Shown in pieces: positions 10,074-19,181 of a DNA stretch of 64,000 bases. Every line of letters begins with the position of its first letter. The stretch's first letter is position 1. The stretch comes from SAR202 cluster bacterium AD-804-J14_MRT_500m (lineage in GTDB: Bacteria; Chloroflexota; Dehalococcoidia; UBA3495; GCA-2712585): assembly GCA_009391275.1 (NCBI GenBank), contig VEXF01000004.1, positions 14,047 to 78,046 on the forward strand, given 5' to 3'. The notes beneath the pieces are model-generated. The model had not been told where the DNA came from and did not search any database. It was given only the letters and a program-made list of their open reading frames with translations. Both the position numbers and the translations under genes were made by a program.

Positions 10074-10856
10074 TTGCCAAAACAGCCGGTACTCACTACA
10101 CAACAAGGTTCTATCCGTATTGTAAGACTAGATTCCCCTGACAATAGAAATTTGATTACACCGGAAATTTCCCGGGGCATAAAGTCGGCCTGCGCTGAAG
10201 CAAATGAGGATCCTTCGGTGTTAGTACTAATCATTACCGGTTCAATCGAAGTATTTTCTAGTGGAAGAGACCGCTACACTCATGAATGTGCCTCCGATCC
10301 TACTTTCGATTTTGATAATTGGTTAATTGACCACCGAGTTGCTGACGCCGTCTCTTCAGTAAAAGCGACTACTATAGCTGCTATAGAAGGCGAGGCTATA
10401 GATCACGGTCTTGAACTAGCTATTGCTTGTGATATCCGTGTTGCCTCAGACAATTCACAACTAGGAGCGAACGACCTAACTTCAGGTATCCTCCCATGGG
10501 ATGGTTGCACCCAACGACTTCCCCGATTGGTGGGAGTCCCCAAAGCATTGGAACTATTACTTACCGGGAAGTCCCTGACCGGAAGAGAGGCTGCTGACAT
10601 CGGGCTTGTTAACCATGTGGTCTCGTCACATGGGACACTTACAGCAGCACTAGAAATGGCTCGAACCATCATTCAGTCTGGACCGTTAGCCTTACGATAC
10701 ATCAAAGAAGCCATATACAAGAGCACAGATCTTCCCTTGGATCAGGGCCTAGCCTTAGAGGCTGACCTCAGTTTTATTCTGCAGAGCACCAATGATCGGC
10801 AAGAAGGAATACAATCATTCCATGAGAAACGTAGACCCAAATTTACTGGCAGATAG
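10074..10856 (+). CDS. Enoyl-CoA hydratase/isomerase family protein, altered active site
   Basis: This 260-residue crotonase-fold protein has the first oxyanion-loop region as SSGRDRY and the second as GEAIDHGLELAIACDIR. The Glu equivalent to rat ECH Glu144 is kept (ELA). The position of Glu164 is Asp (ANDLTSG in place of the usual PE), and the middle Gly of the GGG oxyanion motif is His. Hydration of ordinary enoyl-CoA is therefore doubtful and another crotonase-fold reaction is possible. The start is TTG 10074, seven bases after GGAG. A second, canonical homologue and an acyl-CoA synthetase follow, suggesting a fatty or aromatic acid degradation set. Confidence 0.82.
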   Translation: MPKQPVLTTQQGSIRIVRLDSPDNRNLITPEISRGIKSACAEANEDPSVLVLIITGSIEVFSSGRDRYTHECASDPTFDFDNWLIDHRVADAVSSVKATTIAAIEGEAIDHGLELAIACDIRVASDNSQLGANDLTSGILPWDGCTQRLPRLVGVPKALELLLTGKSLTGREAADIGLVNHVVSSHGTLTAALEMARTIIQSGPLALRYIKEAIYKSTDLPLDQGLALEADLSFILQSTNDRQEGIQSFHEKRRPKFTGR

Positions 10857-10883
10857 TTTTTTGAATGGGTTCGCGTTTTTAGA

Positions 10884-10903
10884 TTTCTAAATATATTTAG
10901 AAA
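10884..10903. repeat. Perfect 20-bp palindrome between two enoyl-CoA hydratase genes
   Basis: The arms TTTCTAAATA and TATTTAGAAA form an uninterrupted 20-base palindrome that ends 25 bases before the ATG of the second hydratase gene. It is AT-rich and not followed by a T-run, so a dimeric repressor site (for example of TetR type) fits better than a terminator. Confidence 0.6.
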
Positions 10904-10928
10904 CGTCATCAAGGAGTAACAAAGGGTT

Positions 10929-11669
10929 ATGACGTCATTCAACACTATCGAATACACAATAGAAGATTCAGTAGCATGGATATTTCTCGACCGCCCCGAG
11001 GTATTAAATGTTTATAACGTCCGAATGCGAGATGAACTTTTTGAGGCCCTACTTGCCGTCCGCGATGATCCGGCAATAAGTGTTGTAATCTTAGCTGGAA
11101 AAGGCAACAGTTTTAGCGCAGGAGCAGATCTTACAGAATTCGGTAGCACCCCTTCTCAAGTCGTTGCAAGGGATGTCAGGTGGAGACGTGATGTATGGAC
11201 TCTGCTGCTTTACTGTCCAAAGTTAACTGTGGCTGCCATACACGGACACTGCATAGGATCTGGTCTGGAGATGGCGTTGATGTGCGATATCCGTCTCGCA
11301 TCTCAGGAAGCCGAATTCTCCATGCCGGAAGCTAAATTGGGCCTAATACCCGCTGCTGGCGGCACTCAAACCATACCAAGATGCCTTGGCTTGGGTCGTA
11401 GTTTAGAATTTTTGCTGACGGGTCGAGTTATAGACGCGAACATGGCTTCCGAATTAGGATTGATTACAAAAGTCGTTTCCCAGTCAGACCTAATGTGTGA
11501 GACCCATATATTGGCAGCTAAACTCGCGAATCTAGATCCTAGACTAGTAAGGCTCGCAAAACGGGCGATAATACAAGGTGCTGATATGACCATTACCCAA
11601 GGTCTAGAATTGGAGACGCATCTTGTCTCTCATATGCACTCAATAAATATGACAGACCCTGAGTTATAA
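10929..11669 (+). CDS. Enoyl-CoA hydratase
   Basis: This 246-residue crotonase-family protein has both catalytic glutamates. One is in GSGLEMALMCDIR (Glu144 equivalent) and one in MPEAKLGLIPAAGGTQ (Glu164 equivalent). The oxyanion-loop segment is FSAGADLTEF. It would hydrate 2-enoyl-CoA in beta-oxidation or a related pathway. AAGGAG and AAAGGG lie upstream of its ATG. A perfect palindrome just before it may be its operator. The chain is slightly short at the C-terminus (TDPEL end) but contains the whole fold. Confidence 0.88.
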   Translation: MTSFNTIEYTIEDSVAWIFLDRPEVLNVYNVRMRDELFEALLAVRDDPAISVVILAGKGNSFSAGADLTEFGSTPSQVVARDVRWRRDVWTLLLYCPKLTVAAIHGHCIGSGLEMALMCDIRLASQEAEFSMPEAKLGLIPAAGGTQTIPRCLGLGRSLEFLLTGRVIDANMASELGLITKVVSQSDLMCETHILAAKLANLDPRLVRLAKRAIIQGADMTITQGLELETHLVSHMHSINMTDPEL

Positions 11670-11704
11670 TTCGGCAAACATGTGACCGATAATTATTTAT
11701 TAAC

Positions 11705-13270
11705 ATGCACACCAGTGAGTTCCTAAACATATCTGCTTCCATCGTCCCAGAACGGACGGCAGTGGTATTCGAGAACCGTAAGTTGTCCTTCGAGCAGTTA
11801 CAAGAAAATGTCAACCGGCTCGCTAACGGATTATCAAATATAGGCATCAACGCCGGCGATAGAATAGCCATAGTGGACGTAAACACTCCTGAACTAATTG
11901 AAACCTATTTAGCCACAACTCAGTTAGACGCGATCTTTGTACCATTGAACTACCGTGCCAAAGCTGAAGAACTTTCATACATGCTTCTTACCTGTGAACC
12001 TTCTGCTATTTTAGTTGGCAGCCGTTACCAAGGTTTGGTCGATTCTGTGGTGTGTTCAAAAGGCATAGACGCCCATATGATTGCCATAGCAAATCCCAGA
12101 AAATCTTGGTATCTCTACTCCCAGTTGTTAGATGAATCTAGCCAAATCGCACCACCTGCCCCGAGCGGAACTGACAGCGACATCACGTTGCTGTTGTTCA
12201 CAGCTGGCACTACCGGACGTCCCAAAGCAGTAATGCTCAACCACGACAGTTTCAGTTCATATATGCTGTCGAGCGTACCCCCTGCCGACCCCGATAACGA
12301 AGAGCGTAACATCCTATCGATGCCTCTCTACCATATTGCAGGTATGCAAGGGGCACTAGCATCCATTTTCGGAGGGAGAACTCTTCTCCTCATGCGACAA
12401 TTCGACCCAGAAGCGTGGATGCGCCTCGCCCAGAATGAACAAGCCGACCGCTCGGGATTAGTCCCCACGATGATCAAACAGATCCTAGACCACCCCAATT
12501 TCAGCTCTTACGACCTATCTAGCCTTAAAGTCATCACATATGGCGCCGCACCCATGCCAATAAACGTCATCAAACGTGCCATAGCCGAATTTCCTAACGC
12601 ACAGTTTATAAATGCATTTGGACAAACTGAGACTGCATCCACTATAACTATGTTGTCCCCCGAAGATCATATGTTGATCGGCACTCCGCATGAAATAAAG
12701 ATCAAGCTTCGTCGTCTGACATCCGTCGGCAAGCCCCTGGATGACATAGAGGTCGCAGTTTTGGACGAGAACGGTGCTCAATTACCGCCAGGAACCATTG
12801 GGGAGGTAGCAGCGCGTGGTCCACGTGTCATGACAGGATACTGGAATGATTCCAAGGCGACTCGATCGATCTTTCGGGACGGTTGGCTAATTACCGGAGA
12901 CCTTGGATATCAAGACAAAGACGGCTATCTCTACCTGTCCGGTAGATCCAAGGACTTCATCAAGAGAGGAGGAGAGATGATTTCTCCTGAAGAAATAGAA
13001 CAGACCATAATTGAACACCCGTCAGTTGATGAAGCAGCCGTGATAGGAATCGCAGATCCCCAATGGGGAGAGCGCGTGCGTGCTGTGGTAGCACTTAAAG
13101 AAGGCTTGTCATGTGTAGAATCCGAGTTAATTAAACACTGCCACCAACGATTAGCCAGTTTCAAACGTCCTGAGTCGGTTGTTTTCGTACAACAGTTGCC
13201 AAGAAACCCTCTTGGCAAAGTTTTAAAACGGGTATTGCGGGAACAATATGGATACCCAATAGATAGCTAA
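11705..13270 (+). CDS. AMP-forming acyl-CoA synthetase/ligase
   Basis: This 521-residue ANL-superfamily enzyme activates a carboxylic acid to acyl-CoA through an acyl-adenylate. The P-loop-like motif LLFTAGTTGRPKAVML lies near residues 155-175. INAFGQTE, the hinge segment GWLITGDLGYQDKDGYL, and the C-terminal PRNPLGKVLKR with the catalytic Lys are all present. Its position after two enoyl-CoA hydratases points to entry of an organic acid into beta-oxidation. Chain length and substrate are not predictable here. Confidence 0.88.
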   Translation: MHTSEFLNISASIVPERTAVVFENRKLSFEQLQENVNRLANGLSNIGINAGDRIAIVDVNTPELIETYLATTQLDAIFVPLNYRAKAEELSYMLLTCEPSAILVGSRYQGLVDSVVCSKGIDAHMIAIANPRKSWYLYSQLLDESSQIAPPAPSGTDSDITLLLFTAGTTGRPKAVMLNHDSFSSYMLSSVPPADPDNEERNILSMPLYHIAGMQGALASIFGGRTLLLMRQFDPEAWMRLAQNEQADRSGLVPTMIKQILDHPNFSSYDLSSLKVITYGAAPMPINVIKRAIAEFPNAQFINAFGQTETASTITMLSPEDHMLIGTPHEIKIKLRRLTSVGKPLDDIEVAVLDENGAQLPPGTIGEVAARGPRVMTGYWNDSKATRSIFRDGWLITGDLGYQDKDGYLYLSGRSKDFIKRGGEMISPEEIEQTIIEHPSVDEAAVIGIADPQWGERVRAVVALKEGLSCVESELIKHCHQRLASFKRPESVVFVQQLPRNPLGKVLKRVLREQYGYPIDS

Positions 13271-13275
13271 TATTG

Positions 13276-13304
13276 TTGACGGCGCCACAGTCCAAAGTTA
13301 CACT
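13276..13304 (+). promoter_or_regulatory. Candidate promoter for the 2PGK-like gene
   Basis: TTGACG (13276-13281), a 17-base spacer and TACACT (13299-13304) lie about 43 bases before the proposed TTG start at 13347. Confidence 0.5.
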
Positions 13305-13346
13305 TCTCGCGCCTAAACCTAACGTCAAAATAAGCGGTTCATTGAA

Positions 13347-14015
13347 TTGAACAATAAGCATAGTTTTACCCACTTGCACAGCGAATACAATGTTCAGCCA
13401 CAATCGCACTCCAAGTCTTTAATCATTCTTATGACGGGTGTGCCGGGGGTTGGGAAAACTACACTTGGCAACGCATTGATAGGTACACTGGGACTTACCC
13501 ATCACATCAGCACCGGATTTTTGCGTGCAGCAGTAGATATGTACTTAGAACCTCAACAATCAACAATGCTCCGACGTCACGTTTTCGACGCATACGAGAT
13601 GTTAGCGGAGATGCCACCCACAGGCAAAAATATTTTTCGTGGTGCATTAGCACAAGCAGAATTGCTGAAACCCATATTCAAAGCTTGCATAGCACGGGCG
13701 CGTAGAGAAGGCATAGGACTTATAATGGAAGGGAGCCATTTTATACCAGGTTCTGTAGATCCAGCTGAATATGGTGCTGACCTGTTATGTGTCCTGGATG
13801 TTCCTAATCGTGATGATCTTAAAGCTAGGGCTCTATCCCCTAACCACCTATACCGCGAATTATCAGCATTCGACCTAGAACGCCTAGTATTATTGCAAGA
13901 TCAATTGCTGAACGCCGCCAAGAGACACAATAACCCAGTCATAGTGAACGTGGATTTGGAGGAAGCGGTTCGACAGGTACATCACTTGCTTGGTATGTCT
14001 TCAGAGACCTCTTGA
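13347..14015 (+). CDS. P-loop kinase resembling 2-phosphoglycerate kinase
   Basis: A P-loop, LMTGVPGVGKTTLGNAL, is followed by ISTGFLRAAVDMY and later by IMEGSHFIPG. This layout resembles 2-phosphoglycerate kinase and related small-molecule kinases (family knowledge from archaeal 2PGK with an EGVHxVPG motif). The true substrate is unknown. No ATG precedes the P-loop; candidate starts are TTG 13347 and TTG 13374, so the first 10-20 residues are uncertain. It converges on, and overlaps by 34 bases, the membrane Fe-S protein gene on the other strand. Confidence 0.6.
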   Translation: MNNKHSFTHLHSEYNVQPQSHSKSLIILMTGVPGVGKTTLGNALIGTLGLTHHISTGFLRAAVDMYLEPQQSTMLRRHVFDAYEMLAEMPPTGKNIFRGALAQAELLKPIFKACIARARREGIGLIMEGSHFIPGSVDPAEYGADLLCVLDVPNRDDLKARALSPNHLYRELSAFDLERLVLLQDQLLNAAKRHNNPVIVNVDLEEAVRQVHHLLGMSSETS

Positions 14016-16051
14016 GCCACTAAGCTATCGTCCAAAAGCTCCAGAACATCCTTAACCAGCTTTTCCCCAGATAACCCCTTGGCTTCAATTCCTTCTTCAA
14101 GCATCTGCAAGCAGAAGGGACATGACACGGCCACGATGTCGGCTCCAGTCTCCAAGAAATGGTCGGTGCGCACGTGGTTGATTCGAGGACCCCGGCTCTC
14201 TTCGAGCCACATATGGCCACCCCCAGCTCCACAGCAGAATCCACGTTCCCGACAACGAGGAGACATTTCGACAAGTTCCAGTTGAGGGACTGCCTTTGCC
14301 ACTTTTCTAGGTTCATCATATATACCATTATGTCTGCCAAGATAACATGAGTCATGGTACGCAACCGTGGCAGGTAGTGGCTTCAATGGTCGAAGTTTGC
14401 CCTGATTTATCAGATCATCCACGAATTGACTATAATGCAGAACCTCGAATTTGCCGCCTAGCTGGGGATATTCATTTCGTATTGTGTTAAAACAATGAGG
14501 GCAGGTCGTAAGAATTTTCTTTACGTTGTACCGTTTCATAGTGTCGATATTCTGCTGTGCCAATGTTTGATATAGATACTCGTTCCCCATCCTCCGTGCT
14601 GGATCTCCAGTACATTTTTCTTCTTCACCAAGTATCGCGAAATCTACGCCTGCACGTTTCAGAACTCTGGCCATTGCTCTGGCAGTCCTTTGACTTTTTT
14701 CTTCGAGAGCTGGTGTACACCCTACCCAAAACAGGATTTCAGCGTCCGGATGATCTGCTAGCGTTGGAACTCCTAACCCATCTGACCACTGCACACGATT
14801 GAACTGTGTTCCTCGCCACGGGTGTCCGCGCTGTTCCATGCTCATGAGAGCATCCATGGCAGTTTGAGGCATTCGGGACTCTTCGAGGACTAAATGCCGT
14901 CTCATGTCCATGATAGTAGGGACATGTTCTACTTGCACGGGGCATTCTTCCATGCACGCTCCGCAGGTAACACAATCCCATATAGCATCCTCGGACACTG
15001 CCCCGCCTATCAATGTCAACTGCTCAGCAGTATTCTCTTTTGCAAGATCTTTGGTCTCTAACAACAAATCCTTGATGTTCTCAACTACATGCATGGGGGA
15101 GAGATCCTTCCCGGTAATATTTGCCGGGCAGGAATCAGTACAACGCCCACATACAGCACAAGCGTAACCATCTAGCAGCTGTTTCCATGAAAAATGTTCA
15201 ACCTGACCTGCGCCAAAATGCTCTGCAGTTTCTAGATTTATTGGATCCATCACCCCACTTGGGTTAAGTGATTTGAACAACACATTCACTGGAGCCGCGA
15301 CCATATGCATGTGTTTTGAGAATGGAATATATATTGAAAATCCAAGAATCACCAACAAATGAACCCACCAGAATAGGCCATGCAAAAGGTTAGCAGCATC
15401 TAACCCTAACCCCGATTCATACAACATCCTTCCCAATAACCCACCAATCAATGCCGAGGTCTCCGGAAGAACCATACTACGAGCTGCAGATTCAGCAACA
15501 AAAAATGCTTCCGATAGAATTGATGACGCCATTAATGTGCCAATTAGGGCTACGATGAGAACAGCGTCTTTACTGCGTGTCAAATCAAATTTGAGCCTTG
15601 ATGGTCGCACTACCCATCGCCTCACAACTGCCCACCCTAAGGCAGCCAGAATTAACGCTGAAACTATGTCAAGATAGATAACGTAAACCTTGGCCCCTTG
15701 CTCCGATAGTAGTGTCTCTGAAAACGGTCGCCAAACCGAATCTCCGAATATGAAAATTCCATAACTGAGCAGAAACGAAAGGAAACCGAAAAATATAACA
15801 ACATGCCCAATCCCAGCTTTGTCCCGTATAGACACCCTTTGCATCACTTTTTTCTGACCTAATACAACTTGCACAAAATTCGATATCCGACGCAACGGTC
15901 TGTCAAACTGAAATTGCCTGCGCCCACGCATCAATTGTCTTATCACCCGGTCGTAGAACACGTAACTGGAAATTCCCAGCGATACAACAAGAGCGGCGTA
16001 CACTCCTACCCATGTATCTAATACACCGAAAATACTTTCAGGCGGAACCAT
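13982..16051 (-). CDS. Membrane Fe-S oxidoreductase, ETF:quinone reductase (EMO/HdrD) type
   Basis: This 689-residue protein has about six hydrophobic membrane segments in the first 250 residues, resembling the nitrate reductase gamma (heme b) domain. A ferredoxin-like domain with two cluster motifs follows: CAVCGRCTDSCP (about 300) and CVTCGACMEECP (about 363). Two CCG-type domains come last: VGCTPALEEKS with TTCPHCFNTI, and HDSCYLGRHNG with RGFCCGAGGG and SCPFCLQM. This order matches the DUF224 proteins proposed to pass electrons from acyl-CoA dehydrogenases, via ETF, to menaquinone. That role suits the neighbouring beta-oxidation genes. No etfAB is in the window. ATG 16051 follows AAAGGGGGG; a TTG lies one codon upstream. 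Confidence 0.82.
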   Translation of the reverse strand: MVPPESIFGVLDTWVGVYAALVVSLGISSYVFYDRVIRQLMRGRRQFQFDRPLRRISNFVQVVLGQKKVMQRVSIRDKAGIGHVVIFFGFLSFLLSYGIFIFGDSVWRPFSETLLSEQGAKVYVIYLDIVSALILAALGWAVVRRWVVRPSRLKFDLTRSKDAVLIVALIGTLMASSILSEAFFVAESAARSMVLPETSALIGGLLGRMLYESGLGLDAANLLHGLFWWVHLLVILGFSIYIPFSKHMHMVAAPVNVLFKSLNPSGVMDPINLETAEHFGAGQVEHFSWKQLLDGYACAVCGRCTDSCPANITGKDLSPMHVVENIKDLLLETKDLAKENTAEQLTLIGGAVSEDAIWDCVTCGACMEECPVQVEHVPTIMDMRRHLVLEESRMPQTAMDALMSMEQRGHPWRGTQFNRVQWSDGLGVPTLADHPDAEILFWVGCTPALEEKSQRTARAMARVLKRAGVDFAILGEEEKCTGDPARRMGNEYLYQTLAQQNIDTMKRYNVKKILTTCPHCFNTIRNEYPQLGGKFEVLHYSQFVDDLINQGKLRPLKPLPATVAYHDSCYLGRHNGIYDEPRKVAKAVPQLELVEMSPRCRERGFCCGAGGGHMWLEESRGPRINHVRTDHFLETGADIVAVSCPFCLQMLEEGIEAKGLSGEKLVKDVLELLDDSLVAQEVSEDIPSK

Positions 16052-16157
16052 CAACCCCCCTTTATGTCAAGACTACGGATCAAAAAAGAGTTTATCACCA
16101 CCGCATCCGGTTGTTCAAAGTGGTGCGAGGTTGGCCGGATATTTGATTCTGGTTTTC

Positions 16158-16186
16158 TTGACACCAATAAGGCACTTTGCTAGCAT
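16158..16186 (+). promoter_or_regulatory. Promoter of the hopanoid operon
   Basis: A perfect TTGACA (16158-16163), a 17-base spacer and TAGCAT (16181-16186) lie about 70 bases before the polyprenyl synthetase ATG at 16258. This is the only strong promoter-like sequence I found upstream of the run of genes ending at 30330. Confidence 0.7.
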
Positions 16187-16257
16187 CGGTGCATCGTTTA
16201 ACTATGTATCCGGTGCGGCCCTTAGCTCACGTCTTTAGTCACTGATTCAAGGACTTA

Positions 16258-17337
16258 ATGCCTAAGGTAAAAACTCCCCAGTTCTCTTCGGGTCCGGAAA
16301 TTTCCAAGGCCCTTCCAAGCATTTTTGACCGGTACGGTGAAACGCTAAGCTTAGAGCTGCGTTCAGCGTTACACAACAAAGACAACCAAGTAGAAGAACC
16401 GCTGCGGTATCATATGGGATGGAACGGAGAATCAGGAGAACAGCTAACTACCCCAGAAGGACAAGGGAAAGTTCTTCGACCAACCCTTTGTTTGTTCGCG
16501 TGCGAAGCATTAGGTGGTGAATGGCGCTCGGCGCTGCCGGTGGCTGTTGCCCTAGAATTGATCCACAACTTCTCTCTCGTCCATGACGACATCCAAGACG
16601 GCGATACAGAACGACGACACCGACGGACAGTGTGGGTCATATGGGGCCAACCTAAAGCCATAATCGCTGGGGTTGGAATGCACTGCCTAGCGTACCTTAC
16701 AGCTCGCTCGCGCGCTCACGATTTCCCGTCTGAAACCAAGGTTCTCCGTGCTTCTCGGTTGTTAGTCGAAAGTAGTCTTGCCATGATAGAAGGACAGTGC
16801 CGCGATCTGCATTTCGAACAAAAGCTAGACATTGGGCTAAATGAGTATTTAGACATGGTACGTTTAAAAACGGGAGCTTTGATCCAATGTAGCTTAGAAG
16901 CAGGGGCTCTTATGGCCACAGATAAATCATCTTATATCGCCGCCTTTTCACTGTACGGGTCCCATTTAGGCCGTTTATTCCAAATCCGTGACGACATTTT
17001 AGGCATATGGGGTATTCAGAAAGAAACGGGAAAGCCGTCTGGCAATGATATACATCGCCGCAAAAAGTCATTCCCCATAGTTTTTGCCCTGGAACGTAGC
17101 AGCCTTGCCCATAGAAACCGTCTGATGCACTTGTATAAAAAAGAATCTTTCATAGACTCGGACATAGAAGAAGTGTTAGATATACTTGATAAATCCGGTG
17201 CAAGAAAGCACGCTCACAAAATCATCACTCAGGAAGCACGACTAGCCTTAGGTCAGTTGGATGGAGTTCCCTTATCCGTGACCATTCGAAGAGACGCCCA
17301 AGAGCTATTAGACTTCCTAATAGTCAGAAATTTTTAA
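16258..17337 (+). CDS. Polyprenyl diphosphate synthase, probably FPP-forming
   Basis: This 359-residue trans-prenyltransferase condenses IPP with allylic diphosphates. The first Asp-rich motif is DDIQD (110-114). The fifth residue before it is Phe, consistent with a short (C15) product by the chain-length rules for this family. The second motif is FQIRDDILGIWG, which lacks the third Asp, followed by GKPSGNDIHRRKKSFPIVFAL as in polyprenyl synthetases found in terpenoid clusters. It opens the hopanoid operon and can supply FPP to HpnD. The next gene starts 15 bases later. Confidence 0.88.
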   Translation: MPKVKTPQFSSGPEISKALPSIFDRYGETLSLELRSALHNKDNQVEEPLRYHMGWNGESGEQLTTPEGQGKVLRPTLCLFACEALGGEWRSALPVAVALELIHNFSLVHDDIQDGDTERRHRRTVWVIWGQPKAIIAGVGMHCLAYLTARSRAHDFPSETKVLRASRLLVESSLAMIEGQCRDLHFEQKLDIGLNEYLDMVRLKTGALIQCSLEAGALMATDKSSYIAAFSLYGSHLGRLFQIRDDILGIWGIQKETGKPSGNDIHRRKKSFPIVFALERSSLAHRNRLMHLYKKESFIDSDIEEVLDILDKSGARKHAHKIITQEARLALGQLDGVPLSVTIRRDAQELLDFLIVRNF

Positions 17338-17352
17338 ACCGGAGATAGCCAC

Positions 17353-18444
17353 GTGCCTACTGAAATATTATCCCCGTCAAAACCCAAAGCAGGAGCCGCC
17401 CAGCCGGTTACTGCAAAACGTCCTCTTGAACTAGGGCTAACGGTGGCCTCTTACATATTCCGCCAAAAAATTAAGGGGCGTAAACGCTTCCCCATGGTCA
17501 CAATGTTGGAACCTCTAGAGATGTGCAACCTGTCTTGTGTAGGCTGTGGACGGATACGAGAATACAAACCTGTGCTCAATAAAATGATGCCGGTAGACGA
17601 AGCATTGGCAGCTATAGAAGAATCTGGAGCACCGATTGTCTCTATAGCAGGTGGTGAACCAACCATTTATCCAAAGATAGACGTGCTTATAAACGAATTA
17701 GTGCGACGGAAATATTTTGTTTACTGCTGCTCTAATGGGCTCCTCTTGGAGCGCGTTATGAAAAAAGTTCCCCCATCTAAATACTTCGCCTGGGTGATAC
17801 ACATGGACGGTATGGAGAAGAAACACGATGAATCCGTAGACCGACCCGGTGTATATAAAAAAGCCGTTGCAGCTATAGAAAGTGCTCTATCAAAAGGATA
17901 TCGAATATGCACCAACACAACCCTTTTTCGCGGTAGTGATGTCAATGATCTACACGCTCTCTTCCGCCAAATGTCAGCAATGGGGGTAGAAGGATGTATG
18001 GTATCGCCTGGCTTCGACTATGCGGCCGTTGATGATCGTGATCAATTTTTGCTCAGAGAAGAGTCAAAGGAAGTTTTCAAGAAAGTTCTTGACCCTGAAA
18101 CAACTCAAGATATCCGCTTCTATAACAATCCACTATATTTAGATTTCCTTCGTGGAAATCGCGAGTATCAGTGTACCGCCTGGTCCAACCCCACGTACAC
18201 GGTAATGGGATGGAGAATGCCCTGCTATCCACTTGCAGATGAACACGTGAAAGACTTGAGCCAAGTAATGCATAAAGATGTTTGGGACCGCTATGGTGTT
18301 GGCAAAGATCCTCGATGTGCCAACTGCATGATGCATTGTGGTTTTGAGTCTGCCACTATTTTTGGCGCCTTAAAAAGCCCAAGGGATTGGATCACCATGA
18401 TTAGGTCTGGCGCCATAAGCAAAAGTGGACTTACCGCGAGCTAG
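17353..18444 (+). CDS. hpnH: Adenosyl-hopene transferase HpnH (radical SAM)
   Basis: This 363-residue radical SAM enzyme attaches 5'-deoxyadenosine to hopene, the first step of the extended (C35) hopanoid side chain. The cluster motif CNLSCVGC (Cys58, Cys62, Cys65) is followed by VSIAGGEPTIYP. A C-terminal Cys-rich segment (DPRCANCMMHCGFE) is as in HpnH. The GTG start at 17353 follows GGAG by eight bases. Location next to hpnG and shc supports the assignment. Confidence 0.95.
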   Translation: MPTEILSPSKPKAGAAQPVTAKRPLELGLTVASYIFRQKIKGRKRFPMVTMLEPLEMCNLSCVGCGRIREYKPVLNKMMPVDEALAAIEESGAPIVSIAGGEPTIYPKIDVLINELVRRKYFVYCCSNGLLLERVMKKVPPSKYFAWVIHMDGMEKKHDESVDRPGVYKKAVAAIESALSKGYRICTNTTLFRGSDVNDLHALFRQMSAMGVEGCMVSPGFDYAAVDDRDQFLLREESKEVFKKVLDPETTQDIRFYNNPLYLDFLRGNREYQCTAWSNPTYTVMGWRMPCYPLADEHVKDLSQVMHKDVWDRYGVGKDPRCANCMMHCGFESATIFGALKSPRDWITMIRSGAISKSGLTAS

Positions 18445-18452
18445 GAAGAAAA

Positions 18453-19169
18453 TTGATCGCAATAGTCGCTGCTATAAGAGAAGAGGTAGCCGGAATAAAG
18501 AGTCTGGAGCGGCAATCCTCAGGACAAGCCAAAGTCCTGGTCACAGGACCAGGAAAGGCGTGCGCTGTAGCAGCAACCGAAGAACTTGTCCGAAAACATC
18601 CCAAACCCCAAGCGATTATATCTACCGGATTCTGCGCCGGGCTTTTAGACGAGCTTAACACAGGGGACTTAGTTCTTCCCCGCAGACTAAATCTTGCAAA
18701 TGCCCAGAACCCACTGATAGTAGATAGCCGCCTATCGCAGATAGCTGAAGAATGCATCCATGAGAACGTGCTACCATACATGCGTCGAGATTCGGTGACT
18801 GTGCCGAAGCTATTAGCGACTACAGAAGCAAAATTAGAGGCAGGCAGATCCTACAACGCCCAATGTGCCAGTCTAGAAGATTATTGGGTCTGCTCGGTCG
18901 CCTCCAGCGCGGGTGTGCCTTTTTTATCTACACACGTAGTATTAGACACCTCTAGCCAATCTATTAAACCTCACATAGAACATTTGATGTGGCTCCGCCA
19001 GGAAAAAGGGCAACTCAAAGCAATTTTTCATGCTATTAGCAAGCCAATGGATTATCCCACTCTTTTACTCCTAGCAAAGAGAGCCAGGCAGGCCTCCAAT
19101 CAACTTGCCATTTTCCTAAGAGCTTTTGTCTTTAAAACACTTAAAGGAGGAACAGAGGAACTCGCCTAA
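18453..19169 (+). CDS. hpnG: Adenosylhopane nucleosidase/phosphorylase HpnG
   Basis: This 238-residue protein of the purine nucleoside phosphorylase superfamily begins IAIVAAIREEVAGIK and has ISTGFCAGLLDELNTGDLV and VASSAGVPFLSTHVVLD. By family and position it removes adenine from adenosylhopane to give ribosylhopane. The start is TTG 18453, with AGGAAG overlapping the hpnH stop. The chain is divergent, and without its neighbours it would only be called a nucleoside phosphorylase-like protein. Confidence 0.85.
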   Translation: MIAIVAAIREEVAGIKSLERQSSGQAKVLVTGPGKACAVAATEELVRKHPKPQAIISTGFCAGLLDELNTGDLVLPRRLNLANAQNPLIVDSRLSQIAEECIHENVLPYMRRDSVTVPKLLATTEAKLEAGRSYNAQCASLEDYWVCSVASSAGVPFLSTHVVLDTSSQSIKPHIEHLMWLRQEKGQLKAIFHAISKPMDYPTLLLLAKRARQASNQLAIFLRAFVFKTLKGGTEELA

Positions 19170-19181
19170 AGAGAGAATATA

